A stretch of 64,000 nucleotides of DNA from positions 62,001 through 126,000 of the forward strand of contig NZ_CALPCM010000005.1 in NCBI RefSeq assembly GCF_943193015.1, given 5' to 3'. Under the pieces are notes generated by a model, which was not told the origin of the DNA, did not search any database, and saw nothing but the letters and a program-made list of their open reading frames with translations. This DNA comes from Hominisplanchenecus_A murintestinalis. Lineage in GTDB: Bacteria > Bacillota > Clostridia > Lachnospirales > Lachnospiraceae. The first letter of the stretch is position 1. Each line of letters opens with the position of its first letter. Shown one piece after another: positions 1 through 8,120 of this stretch. A program made the translations under genes and the position numbers.

Positions 1-2
1 AA

Positions 3-3000
3 GCAATTATCAGTGGCGGTACGATTTCCACTACGGAAGCGTACGCTTTGGAAATCGGTGAAAACGGCTTAGCCGAACTTTCCGGAGGAAGGTTCCAGGC
101 CACCTCATCAGGCGCGATAAATGTTGGTTCCGCAGATGGTACAGTCGGCGGTTTACTTTCGGAAGGCTTCCAATATATAAAAAATAATGATACAGTTGTT
201 ACAGACACAGATGTAAACCGTCTGTTTGGCGATATCTCGGTGGAAAAGATCTGCCAGCACAGTTTGGGTGAGGATGGACGCTGTAACGAGTGCCAGGGGC
301 AGATTACCGCCAGGCTGACGGTTGGCAGCGACGTCCGTTATTATCTGAGAGTCGGCGATGCGTGGGAAGCTGCAAAGGCTGCCGGAGAACACGCTTTCAT
401 AGAGCTGCTCGCCGATGTATCCCGTTCCTCCAGACTGGAGGTGGGGGAAGGCAACGATATTACCTTCGATGGCGGAGAATATACGCTTACAGTAGAAAAC
501 GACACGGAGGTGTTCTACAGCGGCGGCGGCAGCCTGACAATTACCGGCGGAAGATTTGACGGAAGGATGCGTTCCAGCCTGTCAGTGGAGGGCGGCACGG
601 TCACGCTCACCGGCGGCACATTTACCGCAGCCGATACAACAATAATAAGTAATACGACAGTAAGGCATCTGTTAGGCAGCGGTTACCTCTATTACGATGC
701 GGACGGCGTTGCCATTGAGAATATGGGCGTGAAAGAGCTTTCTGGAACGGTCACTGTAAGAGAGGGAAATCTCTGCGCGCATGAATGGGCGGACGGAATC
801 TGCTCAAAGTGTCACAGAGAGGCGGAAGCCAGCGTAACTGTCGACGGAGAGACGGAGTATTACCTGTTTTTTAACGAGGCATGTGCCGAGGCAGGCGCCG
901 CCACAAAGATGGCCGTGCTTACCGTTTTAAAGGATGTGTCTTATGATACGACGGAACCGTTGGTTTTACAGGCGTCAAAATACGTTGTCTTAAAAGGCGA
1001 AGGGCATACGGTTTCCGGGCGCTCTCTGGCAGTTATGGGCGGAATGTGGGAGATTCATGACATACATCTGCCCAACACCTTATATATTATGGGTAACAGC
1101 TCTGTAGTTCTTAATGGATGCGTCGTTGACGTCTTAGACAGTTATGATGAGACGCAGATGGGTACTGAAAGGGGGACAGCTTTGTATATTTCCTCAGACA
1201 GAAGCGCAAGCATAAATAACTGTACGCTGCGTGGCGTTTTTTATGGGATATTTGTTGAGAGAAACATTAATGTCGTGATTGGCGGAGGCACCACTGCCGC
1301 GGCAACACTGGAAGGCCGGAGCGGGAATGATGATCCGGATACACCGTGCGCAGGGCTGTATATGCCGGGAAATGACAGAAGTAGTGTCACCTTGAACGGT
1401 GGAACGTTCTCCGGGGACAAGGCAGCTATCCTCATTGACAGTGGTTCCGGCTCCGGAAGCAAAACCGTAGGAGACCTGCTTGGGTATAAATGTGCTTATT
1501 TTGACGGTGACGGCGCGCTTATTACGGGAAAACGCGGAGAATATATGCTGGAAAGAGCCGTGACGGTGAAAGACTGTACGCACGAAGAAGTCTCCGATAA
1601 CGGCGACGGAACCCATAATATAAACTGCGACGGTTGCGGGATACATCAGTCCGACATGCCCCATGCGGCGCGAAATGTATATGTTGTTTCGGAGGGAAAC
1701 AAGTCGGCGGAATATACCTCATCGTGCCAGGATTGCGGGGCACAGACGGATTCCCCCTGGACTGCCGAAATAACGGAGGATTTTACCGTGCCGTACGGGC
1801 AGACCTCAGACAAAGAACTGAAAGTCACAGTGGCGCCCGGGGGCGAAGCTTTGGAGGGGTACTGGTGCAAGGACGGCGTTGAACTTGGGGACGGCGACGT
1901 TTATGCTTTGCCAGGCGACTTGGAAATTGGAGAATATGAGTATGTTTTCCAGGCCAAAGTGAGCTGGTCGGTGGAGCTTCACGTTACCGTGACAGTGGAG
2001 CCGAAGACCGTCATCCCGGTTATCACGGGCAGCGCGGCGAAGGTTTATGACGGTACGGCCGCATATGACGGCGCGGGGCTTTCGCTTTCGCTGGACGGCG
2101 TGCTGGAAGCTGACCGAAGCGGCGTGACGGCGTCAGCTTCCTATGCCTTCGACAGCGCCGACGCGGGGGAGAATAAGACGATTACAGCCACGATCACAGA
2201 GCTGAGCGGCGACAAGGCTGAAAGGTATGTGCTCGCCTCCAATACTGCTGCGATCAAAGGGAAAATTGAAAAGGCAGGCCAGGCCGCGCCTGGCGCACCC
2301 ACCGCGCTGGACACAAATATCAGGGACACCAGCATCACGCTGACGGCGGCAGGAGATAATTTCCAGTACAGCAGGGACGGCGAACACTGGCAGGACAGCC
2401 CGGAGTTTACGGGTCTGTCCCCGGATACGGCATATACGTTCTATGCAAGGGTGAAAGAGGACGCGAACCATAACGCTTCCCCGGCCAGCGGCGCGGCAAG
2501 CTTTACCACCAAAAAATCCGCGCCGGGCGGAACGGGAAATTCCGGCACAGGCGGCGCAGGGAATGTCTCTGTTCCGAAAGAGGAACAGGAAAAAAATGCC
2601 GCAGCCTTAACTGGAAAGCTGAAAATCAGCCAGTCCGGCAAAAAAATCAGCGTTAGCTGGGGAAAAGTCGCCGGGGCGGACGGATATGATATTTATGTGC
2701 AGTACAGCGACAGGAAATTTACCGAAAAAAGTATTACTTCGATAAAGAACGGAAAGGCAGGAAAAGCCACGGTTCAGAAGGTGAACGGAAAGGCGCTAGA
2801 CTTAAAGAAGAGCTACAAGGCATATGTCCTTGCCTACAGGATGGCGGACGGCAGGAAAGTAACCCTGGGGGAAAGCATGACCGTCTATGCCGCCGGGAAA
2901 AATAATAAAAAATATACCAACGCGAAGGCGGTAAAAGTAAAGAAAAGCTCGTATCGGCTGAAAAAAGGAAAGACGGCAAAAATAAAGGCAAGCGTTATTC

Positions 3001-3188
3001 TGGCGGATAAAAAGAAAAAGCAGCTTTCCAATGTAGGAGCCAGGCCGTTCCGTTATATAAGTACCAATAAAAAGGTGGCGACGGTATCTGCAAGCGGAAA
3101 GATTAAGGCGGCAGGTAAGGGGAAATGCCTTATCTATGTCTGCGCCAGAAATGGATACGCGAAGAAGATAAGAGTCACGGTTAAATAA
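3..3188 (+). CDS. Large cell-surface protein, 5'-truncated by the window edge
   Basis: The reading frame is open from the first bases, so the start and any signal peptide lie upstream; the visible TTG at 48 is internal. About 1060 residues are seen. The N-terminal two thirds hold repeated G-G-x-F/G-T turns typical of a right-handed beta-helix, with at least two inserted H-x(n)-G-x-C-x-x-C units (HSLGEDGRCNEC, HEWADGICSKC) that look like small Cys-rich knuckles. A YDG-type domain follows (KVYDGTAAYDG), then an FN3-like domain (SPDTAYTFYARV), a Gly/Ser/Thr linker, a second FN3 unit and a Lys-rich Big-like end. No LPxTG motif is present. Known relatives are adhesin-like surface proteins of gut clostridia; the ligand is unknown. 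A strong terminator follows at 3246. Confidence 0.85.
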   Translation, partial: AIISGGTISTTEAYALEIGENGLAELSGGRFQATSSGAINVGSADGTVGGLLSEGFQYIKNNDTVVTDTDVNRLFGDISVEKICQHSLGEDGRCNECQGQITARLTVGSDVRYYLRVGDAWEAAKAAGEHAFIELLADVSRSSRLEVGEGNDITFDGGEYTLTVENDTEVFYSGGGSLTITGGRFDGRMRSSLSVEGGTVTLTGGTFTAADTTIISNTTVRHLLGSGYLYYDADGVAIENMGVKELSGTVTVREGNLCAHEWADGICSKCHREAEASVTVDGETEYYLFFNEACAEAGAATKMAVLTVLKDVSYDTTEPLVLQASKYVVLKGEGHTVSGRSLAVMGGMWEIHDIHLPNTLYIMGNSSVVLNGCVVDVLDSYDETQMGTERGTALYISSDRSASINNCTLRGVFYGIFVERNINVVIGGGTTAAATLEGRSGNDDPDTPCAGLYMPGNDRSSVTLNGGTFSGDKAAILIDSGSGSGSKTVGDLLGYKCAYFDGDGALITGKRGEYMLERAVTVKDCTHEEVSDNGDGTHNINCDGCGIHQSDMPHAARNVYVVSEGNKSAEYTSSCQDCGAQTDSPWTAEITEDFTVPYGQTSDKELKVTVAPGGEALEGYWCKDGVELGDGDVYALPGDLEIGEYEYVFQAKVSWSVELHVTVTVEPKTVIPVITGSAAKVYDGTAAYDGAGLSLSLDGVLEADRSGVTASASYAFDSADAGENKTITATITELSGDKAERYVLASNTAAIKGKIEKAGQAAPGAPTALDTNIRDTSITLTAAGDNFQYSRDGEHWQDSPEFTGLSPDTAYTFYARVKEDANHNASPASGAASFTTKKSAPGGTGNSGTGGAGNVSVPKEEQEKNAAALTGKLKISQSGKKISVSWGKVAGADGYDIYVQYSDRKFTEKSITSIKNGKAGKATVQKVNGKALDLKKSYKAYVLAYRMADGRKVTLGESMTVYAAGKNNKKYTNAKAVKVKKSSYRLKKGKTAKIKASVILADKKKKQLSNVGARPFRYISTNKKVATVSASGKIKAAGKGKCLIYVCARNGYAKKIRVTVK

Positions 3189-3245
3189 GTGAAATAAACT
3201 GTTGGTACGTTCAGGGATAGCAGAAAAGACAGACAGGAGATACGC

Positions 3246-3284
3246 AGAAAGAGGATGGGAGAGATTAATCCCCATCCTCTTTCT
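3246..3284 (+). terminator. Terminator hairpin between convergent genes
   Basis: A perfect 14-bp stem (3246-3259 with 3271-3284; arm AGAAAGAGGATGGG) closes an 11-nt loop, 57 bp after the surface-protein stop. The usual T-tract is missing because intron-like sequence begins four bases after the stem. A-rich sequence on the left arm would give the minus strand a partial T run, so it may also stop the AI-2E exporter transcript. Confidence 0.75.
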
Positions 3285-3287
3285 ATG

Positions 3288-3387
3288 GTGCGCCCAGTAT
3301 GGGCGCAATCTAATTGGTGAAAGTCCGTAACACGCCCTGGTAGTGGGATGTGTATAGCCAGGAGCAGGGGTGTCCATCGTGAGGTGG
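3288..3387 (+). mobile_element. Group II intron 5'-end remnant
   Basis: The segment starts with GTGCGCCCAG, the conserved group II intron 5' boundary type, and continues with blocks familiar from domain I of clostridial group II introns (GGTGAAAGTCCG, ACACGCCCTGGTAGTGGGA, TAGCCAGGAGCA, GGGTGTCCATCGTGAGGTGG). Similarity stops about 100 bp in, 13 bp before the AI-2E gene stop, so the rest of the ribozyme and the intron-encoded reverse transcriptase are gone. It sits directly 3' of a terminator stem, a place some bacterial group II introns target. The family call is from memory of the consensus; the class is not assigned. Confidence 0.75.
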
Positions 3388-3400
3388 TATTTGCCTGTTC

Positions 3401-4639
3401 TTACGCGAGCGGTTCACTGTCATCTGGAAGAAAATTGCGTTTGCGCAGCCGGTACGTCAGGAAGCGGTTAGCCAGATAACGCAGGAATGCCACAATCGGA
3501 ACTCCGAGGAACATACCCAGAACGCCGCCCAGGCTGCCGCCGATGGTGATGGCTACGATAATCCAGAGGGGCTTCAGCCCGGTGGAGTCTCCCAGAATCT
3601 TTGGCCCCAGAATCAATCCGTCAAACTGCTGAAGGACGAGAATCAGGATAACAAAGATGACAGCTTTTACCGGAGAAATCAGGAGCAGGATCAGCGCGCC
3701 GGGAACCGCTCCGATGAAAGGTCCGAAATAAGGAATCATGTTCGTGATGCCTACGATAACGCTGATCAGTACGGCATAAGGCAGCTGCAAAATGGTCATA
3801 AACAGGAAGCAGAGACAGCCGATAATTGTAGAATCCAGCGCTTTTCCTATAATGAAACTGCTGAACAGTTTATAAGCTTCCTTTAAAATTTCAGTGACAG
3901 AAGTAATGTGCTTCGTTGGAACGAAAGCATAAACGACCGCTTTCAGGGAGTTCTTTAATGGCTTTTTGTCGGAAAGCATGTAAATAGAAACGATGATAGC
4001 GATAATCAGGTTTACAAGCCACTGTACGACAATCATGGAAACCTGGTATAAAGCAGGAACCAGATTTCCGGCAAAGTCACGTACGGAAGCAATAACATCC
4101 GGGAGAGCTTTGTTGATGGAGTTTTTGATGACTTCCATATCCAAATCAGGAAAATGCTGTTCCAGGTTGTCGATAAAATAATACGTATCATTTACTGCCG
4201 TGGGGATGTAGTTTACCAAATCCGTAATACTGCTGACAATCTGCGGGACGATACCGAAGAACACAACAGCAATTAACCCAATAACCAGAAGGTAGGCAAT
4301 GGCAATTGCCAGGATTTTCCGAAGCTTTCCGTCTTTCATATGGAAAAACCGCCCCATCAGGATGCTGATTTTCCGGACAGCGGGATTCAGGATAAAAGCG
4401 ATTAGCGCTCCGATGATGAAAGGCATCAGAATGTTCACGATTTCTTTGATAGTCCGCACGGTGCCATTCCAGGAGACAAGCAGTTTGAGAATCAGCGCCC
4501 CGATGAATATGACGGCTATGGCGTAGACTGATATGGTGAAGTAGTTGTTATTTGCCAGGAACCGAGAAGGTTCGTTCTTTCCGGAACTGTTCTTTCCGGT
4601 ATTTTTTTTGAGTGTAGGATTTTCTTTCATATGTATCAC
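3401..4639 (-). CDS. AI-2E family transporter (PerM/TqsA-like)
   Basis: This 412-residue integral membrane protein has about eight hydrophobic segments: an N-terminal helix near residues 32-52, one near 65-85, a pair near 110-135, and a C-terminal block from about 205 to 385. The Gly/Pro-rich core (ITNMIPYFGPFIGAVPGA, LVLQQFDGLILGPKILG) is the signature of the AI-2E/PerM family, whose members export autoinducer-2 or exchange ions. No substrate can be read from the sequence. The GTG at 4639 has AAGGAAA about 8 nt upstream; the ATG at 4630 is an alternative start. It is a single gene with its own promoter (4675-4703), convergent with the truncated surface protein and divergent from rho. Confidence 0.85.
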   Translation of the reverse strand: MIHMKENPTLKKNTGKNSSGKNEPSRFLANNNYFTISVYAIAVIFIGALILKLLVSWNGTVRTIKEIVNILMPFIIGALIAFILNPAVRKISILMGRFFHMKDGKLRKILAIAIAYLLVIGLIAVVFFGIVPQIVSSITDLVNYIPTAVNDTYYFIDNLEQHFPDLDMEVIKNSINKALPDVIASVRDFAGNLVPALYQVSMIVVQWLVNLIIAIIVSIYMLSDKKPLKNSLKAVVYAFVPTKHITSVTEILKEAYKLFSSFIIGKALDSTIIGCLCFLFMTILQLPYAVLISVIVGITNMIPYFGPFIGAVPGALILLLISPVKAVIFVILILVLQQFDGLILGPKILGDSTGLKPLWIIVAITIGGSLGGVLGMFLGVPIVAFLRYLANRFLTYRLRKRNFLPDDSEPLA

Positions 4640-4674
4640 GTCCGTTTCCTTTTTATAGTTGATATCCTCTCTAT

Positions 4675-4703
4675 AGTATATAGTTTTTTGCCGGGGGATT
4701 CAA
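4675..4703 (-). promoter_or_regulatory. Sigma-A promoter of the AI-2E exporter
   Basis: On the minus strand TTGAAT (4698-4703) is followed after 17 bp by TATACT (4675-4680), about 40 nt upstream of the start codon. Confidence 0.7.
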
Positions 4704-4740
4704 GTATATAAGAAAAGTTCTGGATTTTTTTGAGAGGGTA

Positions 4741-4788
4741 TGCTATACTAAATCAAATAGAAAGCTTAAGAAGCTTTCTATTTGATTT
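4741..4788 (+). promoter_or_regulatory. Extended -10 and perfect 18-bp inverted repeat in front of rho
   Basis: TGC-TATACT (4741-4749) is an extended -10 element. From its last A onward lies a perfect 18-bp inverted repeat (4750-4767 and 4771-4788, 3-nt spacer), so the expected start near 4756 falls inside the left arm. There is no T-tract on either side, which argues against a simple terminator. It could be an operator or a 5' mRNA hairpin for rho; rho genes are commonly autoregulated, but nothing here identifies the factor. Confidence 0.55.
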
Positions 4789-4887
4789 ATTTATCATGTC
4801 GTTTCAGACACGAACTCCCATTTGATAAAACTTTATAAAGTATGAAAAGCAATTTTATTATGGATAGAAAAAGAAGGGAATATAAGA

Positions 4888-6351
4888 ATGACAAGAGAAC
4901 AATATGAGGCATTATCTGTAACTGTACTTAAAGATTTGGCGAAGAGCCGGGGACTGAGAAATATTTCTGCTCTGAAAAAGAAAGATGTCATTGAAAGAAT
5001 GCTGGCAGAGGATGAGAAGCTGGAGACGCAGAAAAATACCGGGATATCCGGGCAGGACAACGGGGTGTCAGAGCATGGGAACATAGAAAATAGGATTACG
5101 GAAGGAAAGCCAATGGGGAGCAGGGGCGTAGAAAGCCGGGGCATAGATAACAGAAATCAGGAGAACAGGCGCGCAGACGCCAAGAACCCGGAGGAGCGTT
5201 CCACTCCGGATTTGTCAAATCTGGACAGTGGCATTCAGGCAGAGGGGATTCTGGAAGTGATGCCGGACGGTTATGGCTTTATCCGGTGTGCAAATTATCT
5301 TCCGGGTGAAAATGACGTGTATGTATCTCCATCCCAAATTCGCCGTTTCGGATTAAAGACAGGGGATATCCTGAAAGGGAACACAAGGATTAAGACGCAG
5401 CAGGAAAAGTTCAGTGCGCTGCTTTATTTAAAGACAATTAACGGGAGAAGCCCGGCAGAAGCTTCAAAACGTTATAATTTTGAAGATATGACGCCGATTT
5501 TCCCGAATGAACGCCTGATGATGGAGCGCGAATGCAGGGGAATTGCCATGCGGATTGTAGATATGGTTTCCCCAATCGGAAAAGGGCAGAGAGGCATGAT
5601 CGTATCCCCGCCGAAAGCCGGAAAGACAACATTGCTGAAAGACGTTGCCAAATCTATTCTGCAGAATGATAAAAATATGCACCTGATCATCCTGCTGATT
5701 GACGAGCGTCCGGAGGAAGTGACCGATATCAGGGAAGCCATTACGGGAGATAATGTGGAGGTTATTTACTCTACTTTTGATGAATTGCCGGAGCACCACA
5801 AGAGGGTGTCTGAGATGGTGATTGAGCGGGCGAAACGTTTGGTAGAGCATAATGAGGATGTGACGATACTTTTAGACAGCATTACAAGGCTGGCACGGGC
5901 ATATAACCTGACGATACCGCCCAGTGGACGTACGCTTTCCGGCGGTCTGGACCCGGCCGCGCTCCATATGCCCAAAAGGTTTTTCGGAGCGGCGAGAAAG
6001 ATGCGGGAGGGCGGCAGCCTTACTGTCCTGGCAACGGCGCTGGTGGACACCGGAAGCAAGATGGATGATGTTGTATATGAGGAGTTTAAAGGAACCGGAA
6101 ACATGGAACTGGTTCTGGACAGAAAACTTTCAGAGAGACGTGTGTTCCCGGCGATTGATATTCAGAAATCCGGCACGCGGAGGGAGGATTTGCTGCTGAA
6201 TAAAGAAGAGCAGGAGGCGGCATATATCATGCGGAAGGCGCTGAACAGCATGAAATCTGACGAAGCCGTAGAGACGATATTGAATACATTTGTCAATACA
6301 AGAAATAATAAAGAATTCGTCCAGACAGTAATTAAGAAGAGATATATTTAG
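4888..6351 (+). CDS. rho: Transcription termination factor Rho
   Basis: Rho is the hexameric RNA-dependent ATPase that ends transcription of untranslated RNA. The 487-residue protein opens with a SAP-like Rho-N domain (residues 1-45, LKDLAKSRGLRNISALKKKDVIERML), then a polar insertion of about 70 residues rich in N, R, E and Q, a cold-shock-type primary RNA-binding domain (ILEVMPDGYGFIRC, about 125-195), and the ATPase core with Walker A PPKAGKTTLLKD near 245 and Walker B LIILLIDERPEE near 270. The C-terminal R-loop region (DSITRLARAYN, GGLDPAALHMPKRFFGAARK) is intact. The polar insertion is the N-terminal extension type seen in several high-GC and clostridial Rho proteins. It has its own leader and is convergent with the Gx transporter gene, only 8 bp away. 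Confidence 0.97.
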   Translation: MTREQYEALSVTVLKDLAKSRGLRNISALKKKDVIERMLAEDEKLETQKNTGISGQDNGVSEHGNIENRITEGKPMGSRGVESRGIDNRNQENRRADAKNPEERSTPDLSNLDSGIQAEGILEVMPDGYGFIRCANYLPGENDVYVSPSQIRRFGLKTGDILKGNTRIKTQQEKFSALLYLKTINGRSPAEASKRYNFEDMTPIFPNERLMMERECRGIAMRIVDMVSPIGKGQRGMIVSPPKAGKTTLLKDVAKSILQNDKNMHLIILLIDERPEEVTDIREAITGDNVEVIYSTFDELPEHHKRVSEMVIERAKRLVEHNEDVTILLDSITRLARAYNLTIPPSGRTLSGGLDPAALHMPKRFFGAARKMREGGSLTVLATALVDTGSKMDDVVYEEFKGTGNMELVLDRKLSERRVFPAIDIQKSGTRREDLLLNKEEQEAAYIMRKALNSMKSDEAVETILNTFVNTRNNKEFVQTVIKKRYI

Positions 6352-6359
6352 GAGAGCAT

Positions 6360-6866
6360 TTACGGAAGCCAGACCTGGTCTTTTGTGAGCCGCTTTGCAG
6401 CATAATGCGTGCAAAGTCCGGTAAATGTGCCTGCGGCAATGCCGCTTATCGTCAAAAGCGGCAGGTAAGAAAGAATGCTGAAGGATTGAAGGACTATTAC
6501 AGCGATTAGAATTTGTCCCAGGTTGTGGAAGACAGCCCCAATGACGCTGATAAAAACAATATATTTTTTGCCGAAGATACGGAACAGGACAGCCATTGTG
6601 CAGAAGCAGAAGACGCCGCCGCACAGACTGTAGGCGAAGGACACCATCTGTCCGGCTATCAGGCTGGCGGTAAGGATACGCATTACCAGACAGAGAAAAG
6701 CGTCTTTTTGGGAAGCGTATAGAAGCAGCCAGAGCGTGACGATATTCGAGAGTCCCAGTTTGATACCCGAAACCGGGGCCAGGCCGGGAAGCAAAGATTC
6801 TATAGTGAAAATGGTAAGCGCTATAGTGGTGTACATGGCTAACATTGCCATATGGCGGATTTTCAT
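6360..6866 (-). CDS. Gx transporter / heptaprenyl diphosphate synthase component I family protein
   Basis: A 168-residue membrane protein with five to six hydrophobic segments and glycines at helix ends (GIKLGLSNIVTLWLL, GAVFHNLGQILIAV), matching the Gx transporter family (Hpre_diP_synt_I), relatives of ECF-type substrate-binding membrane subunits. Family members are often annotated as heptaprenyl diphosphate synthase component I; actual transport substrate is not established. The ATG at 6866 has AGGAGG 9 nt upstream. It is the second gene of a two-gene minus-strand operon, 17 nt after the NusG-II protein, a pairing common in Firmicutes. No terminator is visible between it and rho. Confidence 0.85.
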   Translation of the reverse strand: MKIRHMAMLAMYTTIALTIFTIESLLPGLAPVSGIKLGLSNIVTLWLLLYASQKDAFLCLVMRILTASLIAGQMVSFAYSLCGGVFCFCTMAVLFRIFGKKYIVFISVIGAVFHNLGQILIAVIVLQSFSILSYLPLLTISGIAAGTFTGLCTHYAAKRLTKDQVWLP

Positions 6867-6883
6867 AAGGATGCCTCCTTTGT

Positions 6884-7294
6884 CTATTGGGCTGCTGCAT
6901 CTATGCCGCTGTCATTATCTGCTATTTGAATCAGCAGCTTGTGAGGGAGACAGCTGATAGGATAGGCGCTGCTTCGCACCATTCCCATATTGCGGCAGGT
7001 CTTGTCCGGGCAGTCAGCGTCGGTAACCCCGATGGCGCCCTGTTCAACTTTTATCGTGTTATAGCTGCCGTCTGTACTTGTTATGGTAAAGGTGTAAGGG
7101 GCGGCAATATCTGATAAATCAATTTCGCGGACGAGTGCGCCATCCTGGTAAATCCTGGCGGTTCCCGCTTTGCCGGCAGTAAAATACCGAATAAGCAGCA
7201 CGGCGGCAGACAGGATAAGGATAAACAGGATAAGCAAGGTTAAAAGCAGAGTTTTTTTATCTCTGCGGGGGAATTGTCTGGTAGATTTATCCAT
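6884..7294 (-). CDS. NusG domain II-containing membrane-anchored protein
   Basis: The start at 7294 (MDKSTRQFPRRDKK) has AGAAAGGA about 8 nt upstream; the open frame extends 44 codons further up but without a ribosome site. The 136-residue protein has a basic N-terminus, one membrane helix (about residues 15-36) and an extracytoplasmic NusG-II type beta domain with the conserved DADCPDKTCRNMG motif and a second Cys in ISCLPHKL. Family members accompany Gx transporters and FMN-transferase/Rnf genes; a redox or electron-transfer partner role is often suspected but not proven. First gene of the operon, driven by a consensus promoter at 7332-7360. Confidence 0.85.
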   Translation of the reverse strand: MDKSTRQFPRRDKKTLLLTLLILFILILSAAVLLIRYFTAGKAGTARIYQDGALVREIDLSDIAAPYTFTITSTDGSYNTIKVEQGAIGVTDADCPDKTCRNMGMVRSSAYPISCLPHKLLIQIADNDSGIDAAAQ

Positions 7295-7331
7295 AGCGGT
7301 TCCTTTCTGTAAAATATATTTTGATGTTTTG

Positions 7332-7360
7332 ATTATATCCCTGGGAATGCAGGGTGTCAA
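7332..7360 (-). promoter_or_regulatory. Consensus sigma-A promoter for the NusG-II / Gx transporter operon
   Basis: Minus-strand TTGACA (7355-7360), 17-bp spacer, TATAAT (7332-7337): a perfect match to both hexamers. The -35 lies 19 bp from the start codon of the divergent CPBP gene, so the two transcription units share this 84-bp gap. Confidence 0.85.
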
Positions 7361-7378
7361 ATTGGAGATGAGGCAGAT

Positions 7379-7999
7379 ATGGTGTTTTTGGGTATAAAAG
7401 ATATTTTTATTCCGTTGTTGATACATATGGCGGTTTCGAATGCGGTGGCGCTGGCGCTGCAGGGAAGCACACCCGATGCGGCAGCGGTTACAGCTGTCGC
7501 GGCGGTATTGTCGCTGCCGTTTTTTATATTTCTGTACCTCAGGGACAGAAGGGAATGTCCGGCGGGAAAACCTTGTATTCCCCGGTGGGTATATCCCCTG
7601 ATGGCAGCAGGCGGCGCTACGCTGAATCTATGCCTGACGGCAGTCATGGACTATTTTACAGTGACGGAGAACTTTTCAAATGCCGTGCAGGAAGGGCTTT
7701 TGGAAAGTAACCTTGCAGTTCAGGCAGTGGGGCTTGGTATTTTGGTGCCGATAACAGAGGAATTCTTATTCCGCGGGCTGATATACCAGCGGCTGAAAAA
7801 ATATATTCCTGTATGGTCTGCAGTTTTGGCAGGAGCGGGGATATTTGCGTTGTATCATGGAAATATGGTGCAGATTCTTTTTGCATTTCCTATGGCGCTG
7901 GTAATGCTTTTGGCATATGAGAAATGGAATTCCCTGTATGTGCCGATAATTTTCCATATGGCGGCGAATCTTACGGCGGTGCTGCTGAATATAATCTGA
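7379..7999 (+). CDS. CPBP family intramembrane glutamic endopeptidase
   Basis: A 206-residue polytopic membrane protein with the ABI/CPBP signature: EEFLFRG near residues 126-132 (catalytic Glu pair and Arg), a His in ALYHGN near 160, and the third motif FHMAANL near 193. CPBP proteins cleave substrates inside the membrane or act in bacteriocin immunity and signalling; no substrate gene is adjacent. The ATG at 7379 is preceded by GGAGATGAGG. No promoter is evident in the short gap shared with the divergent NusG-II operon. An AT-rich stretch follows before gltB. Confidence 0.85.
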   Translation: MVFLGIKDIFIPLLIHMAVSNAVALALQGSTPDAAAVTAVAAVLSLPFFIFLYLRDRRECPAGKPCIPRWVYPLMAAGGATLNLCLTAVMDYFTVTENFSNAVQEGLLESNLAVQAVGLGILVPITEEFLFRGLIYQRLKKYIPVWSAVLAGAGIFALYHGNMVQILFAFPMALVMLLAYEKWNSLYVPIIFHMAANLTAVLLNII

Positions 8000-8058
8000 T
8001 AAAATATAAAAAATATTTAAAATAACAAATAATCAGATAATTCACAAAAAAGTCATTC

Positions 8059-8087
8059 TTTACATCTGAAAAAAATAAGTGTATAGT
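8059..8087 (+). promoter_or_regulatory. Sigma-A promoter of gltBD
   Basis: TTTACA (8059-8064), 17-bp spacer, TATAGT (8082-8087), placing the start about 25 nt before the gltB initiation codon. The leader is too short for a riboswitch. Confidence 0.75.
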
Positions 8088-8120
8088 ATGATACAAATTT
8101 AGACAGAAAGGGTTGGTCGT

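Noticed and set aside
2802..3377. 191-codon minus-strand frame opposite the surface protein
   Set aside because: Lies on the reverse of a clearly coding region and crosses a terminator and the intron remnant; shadow frame.
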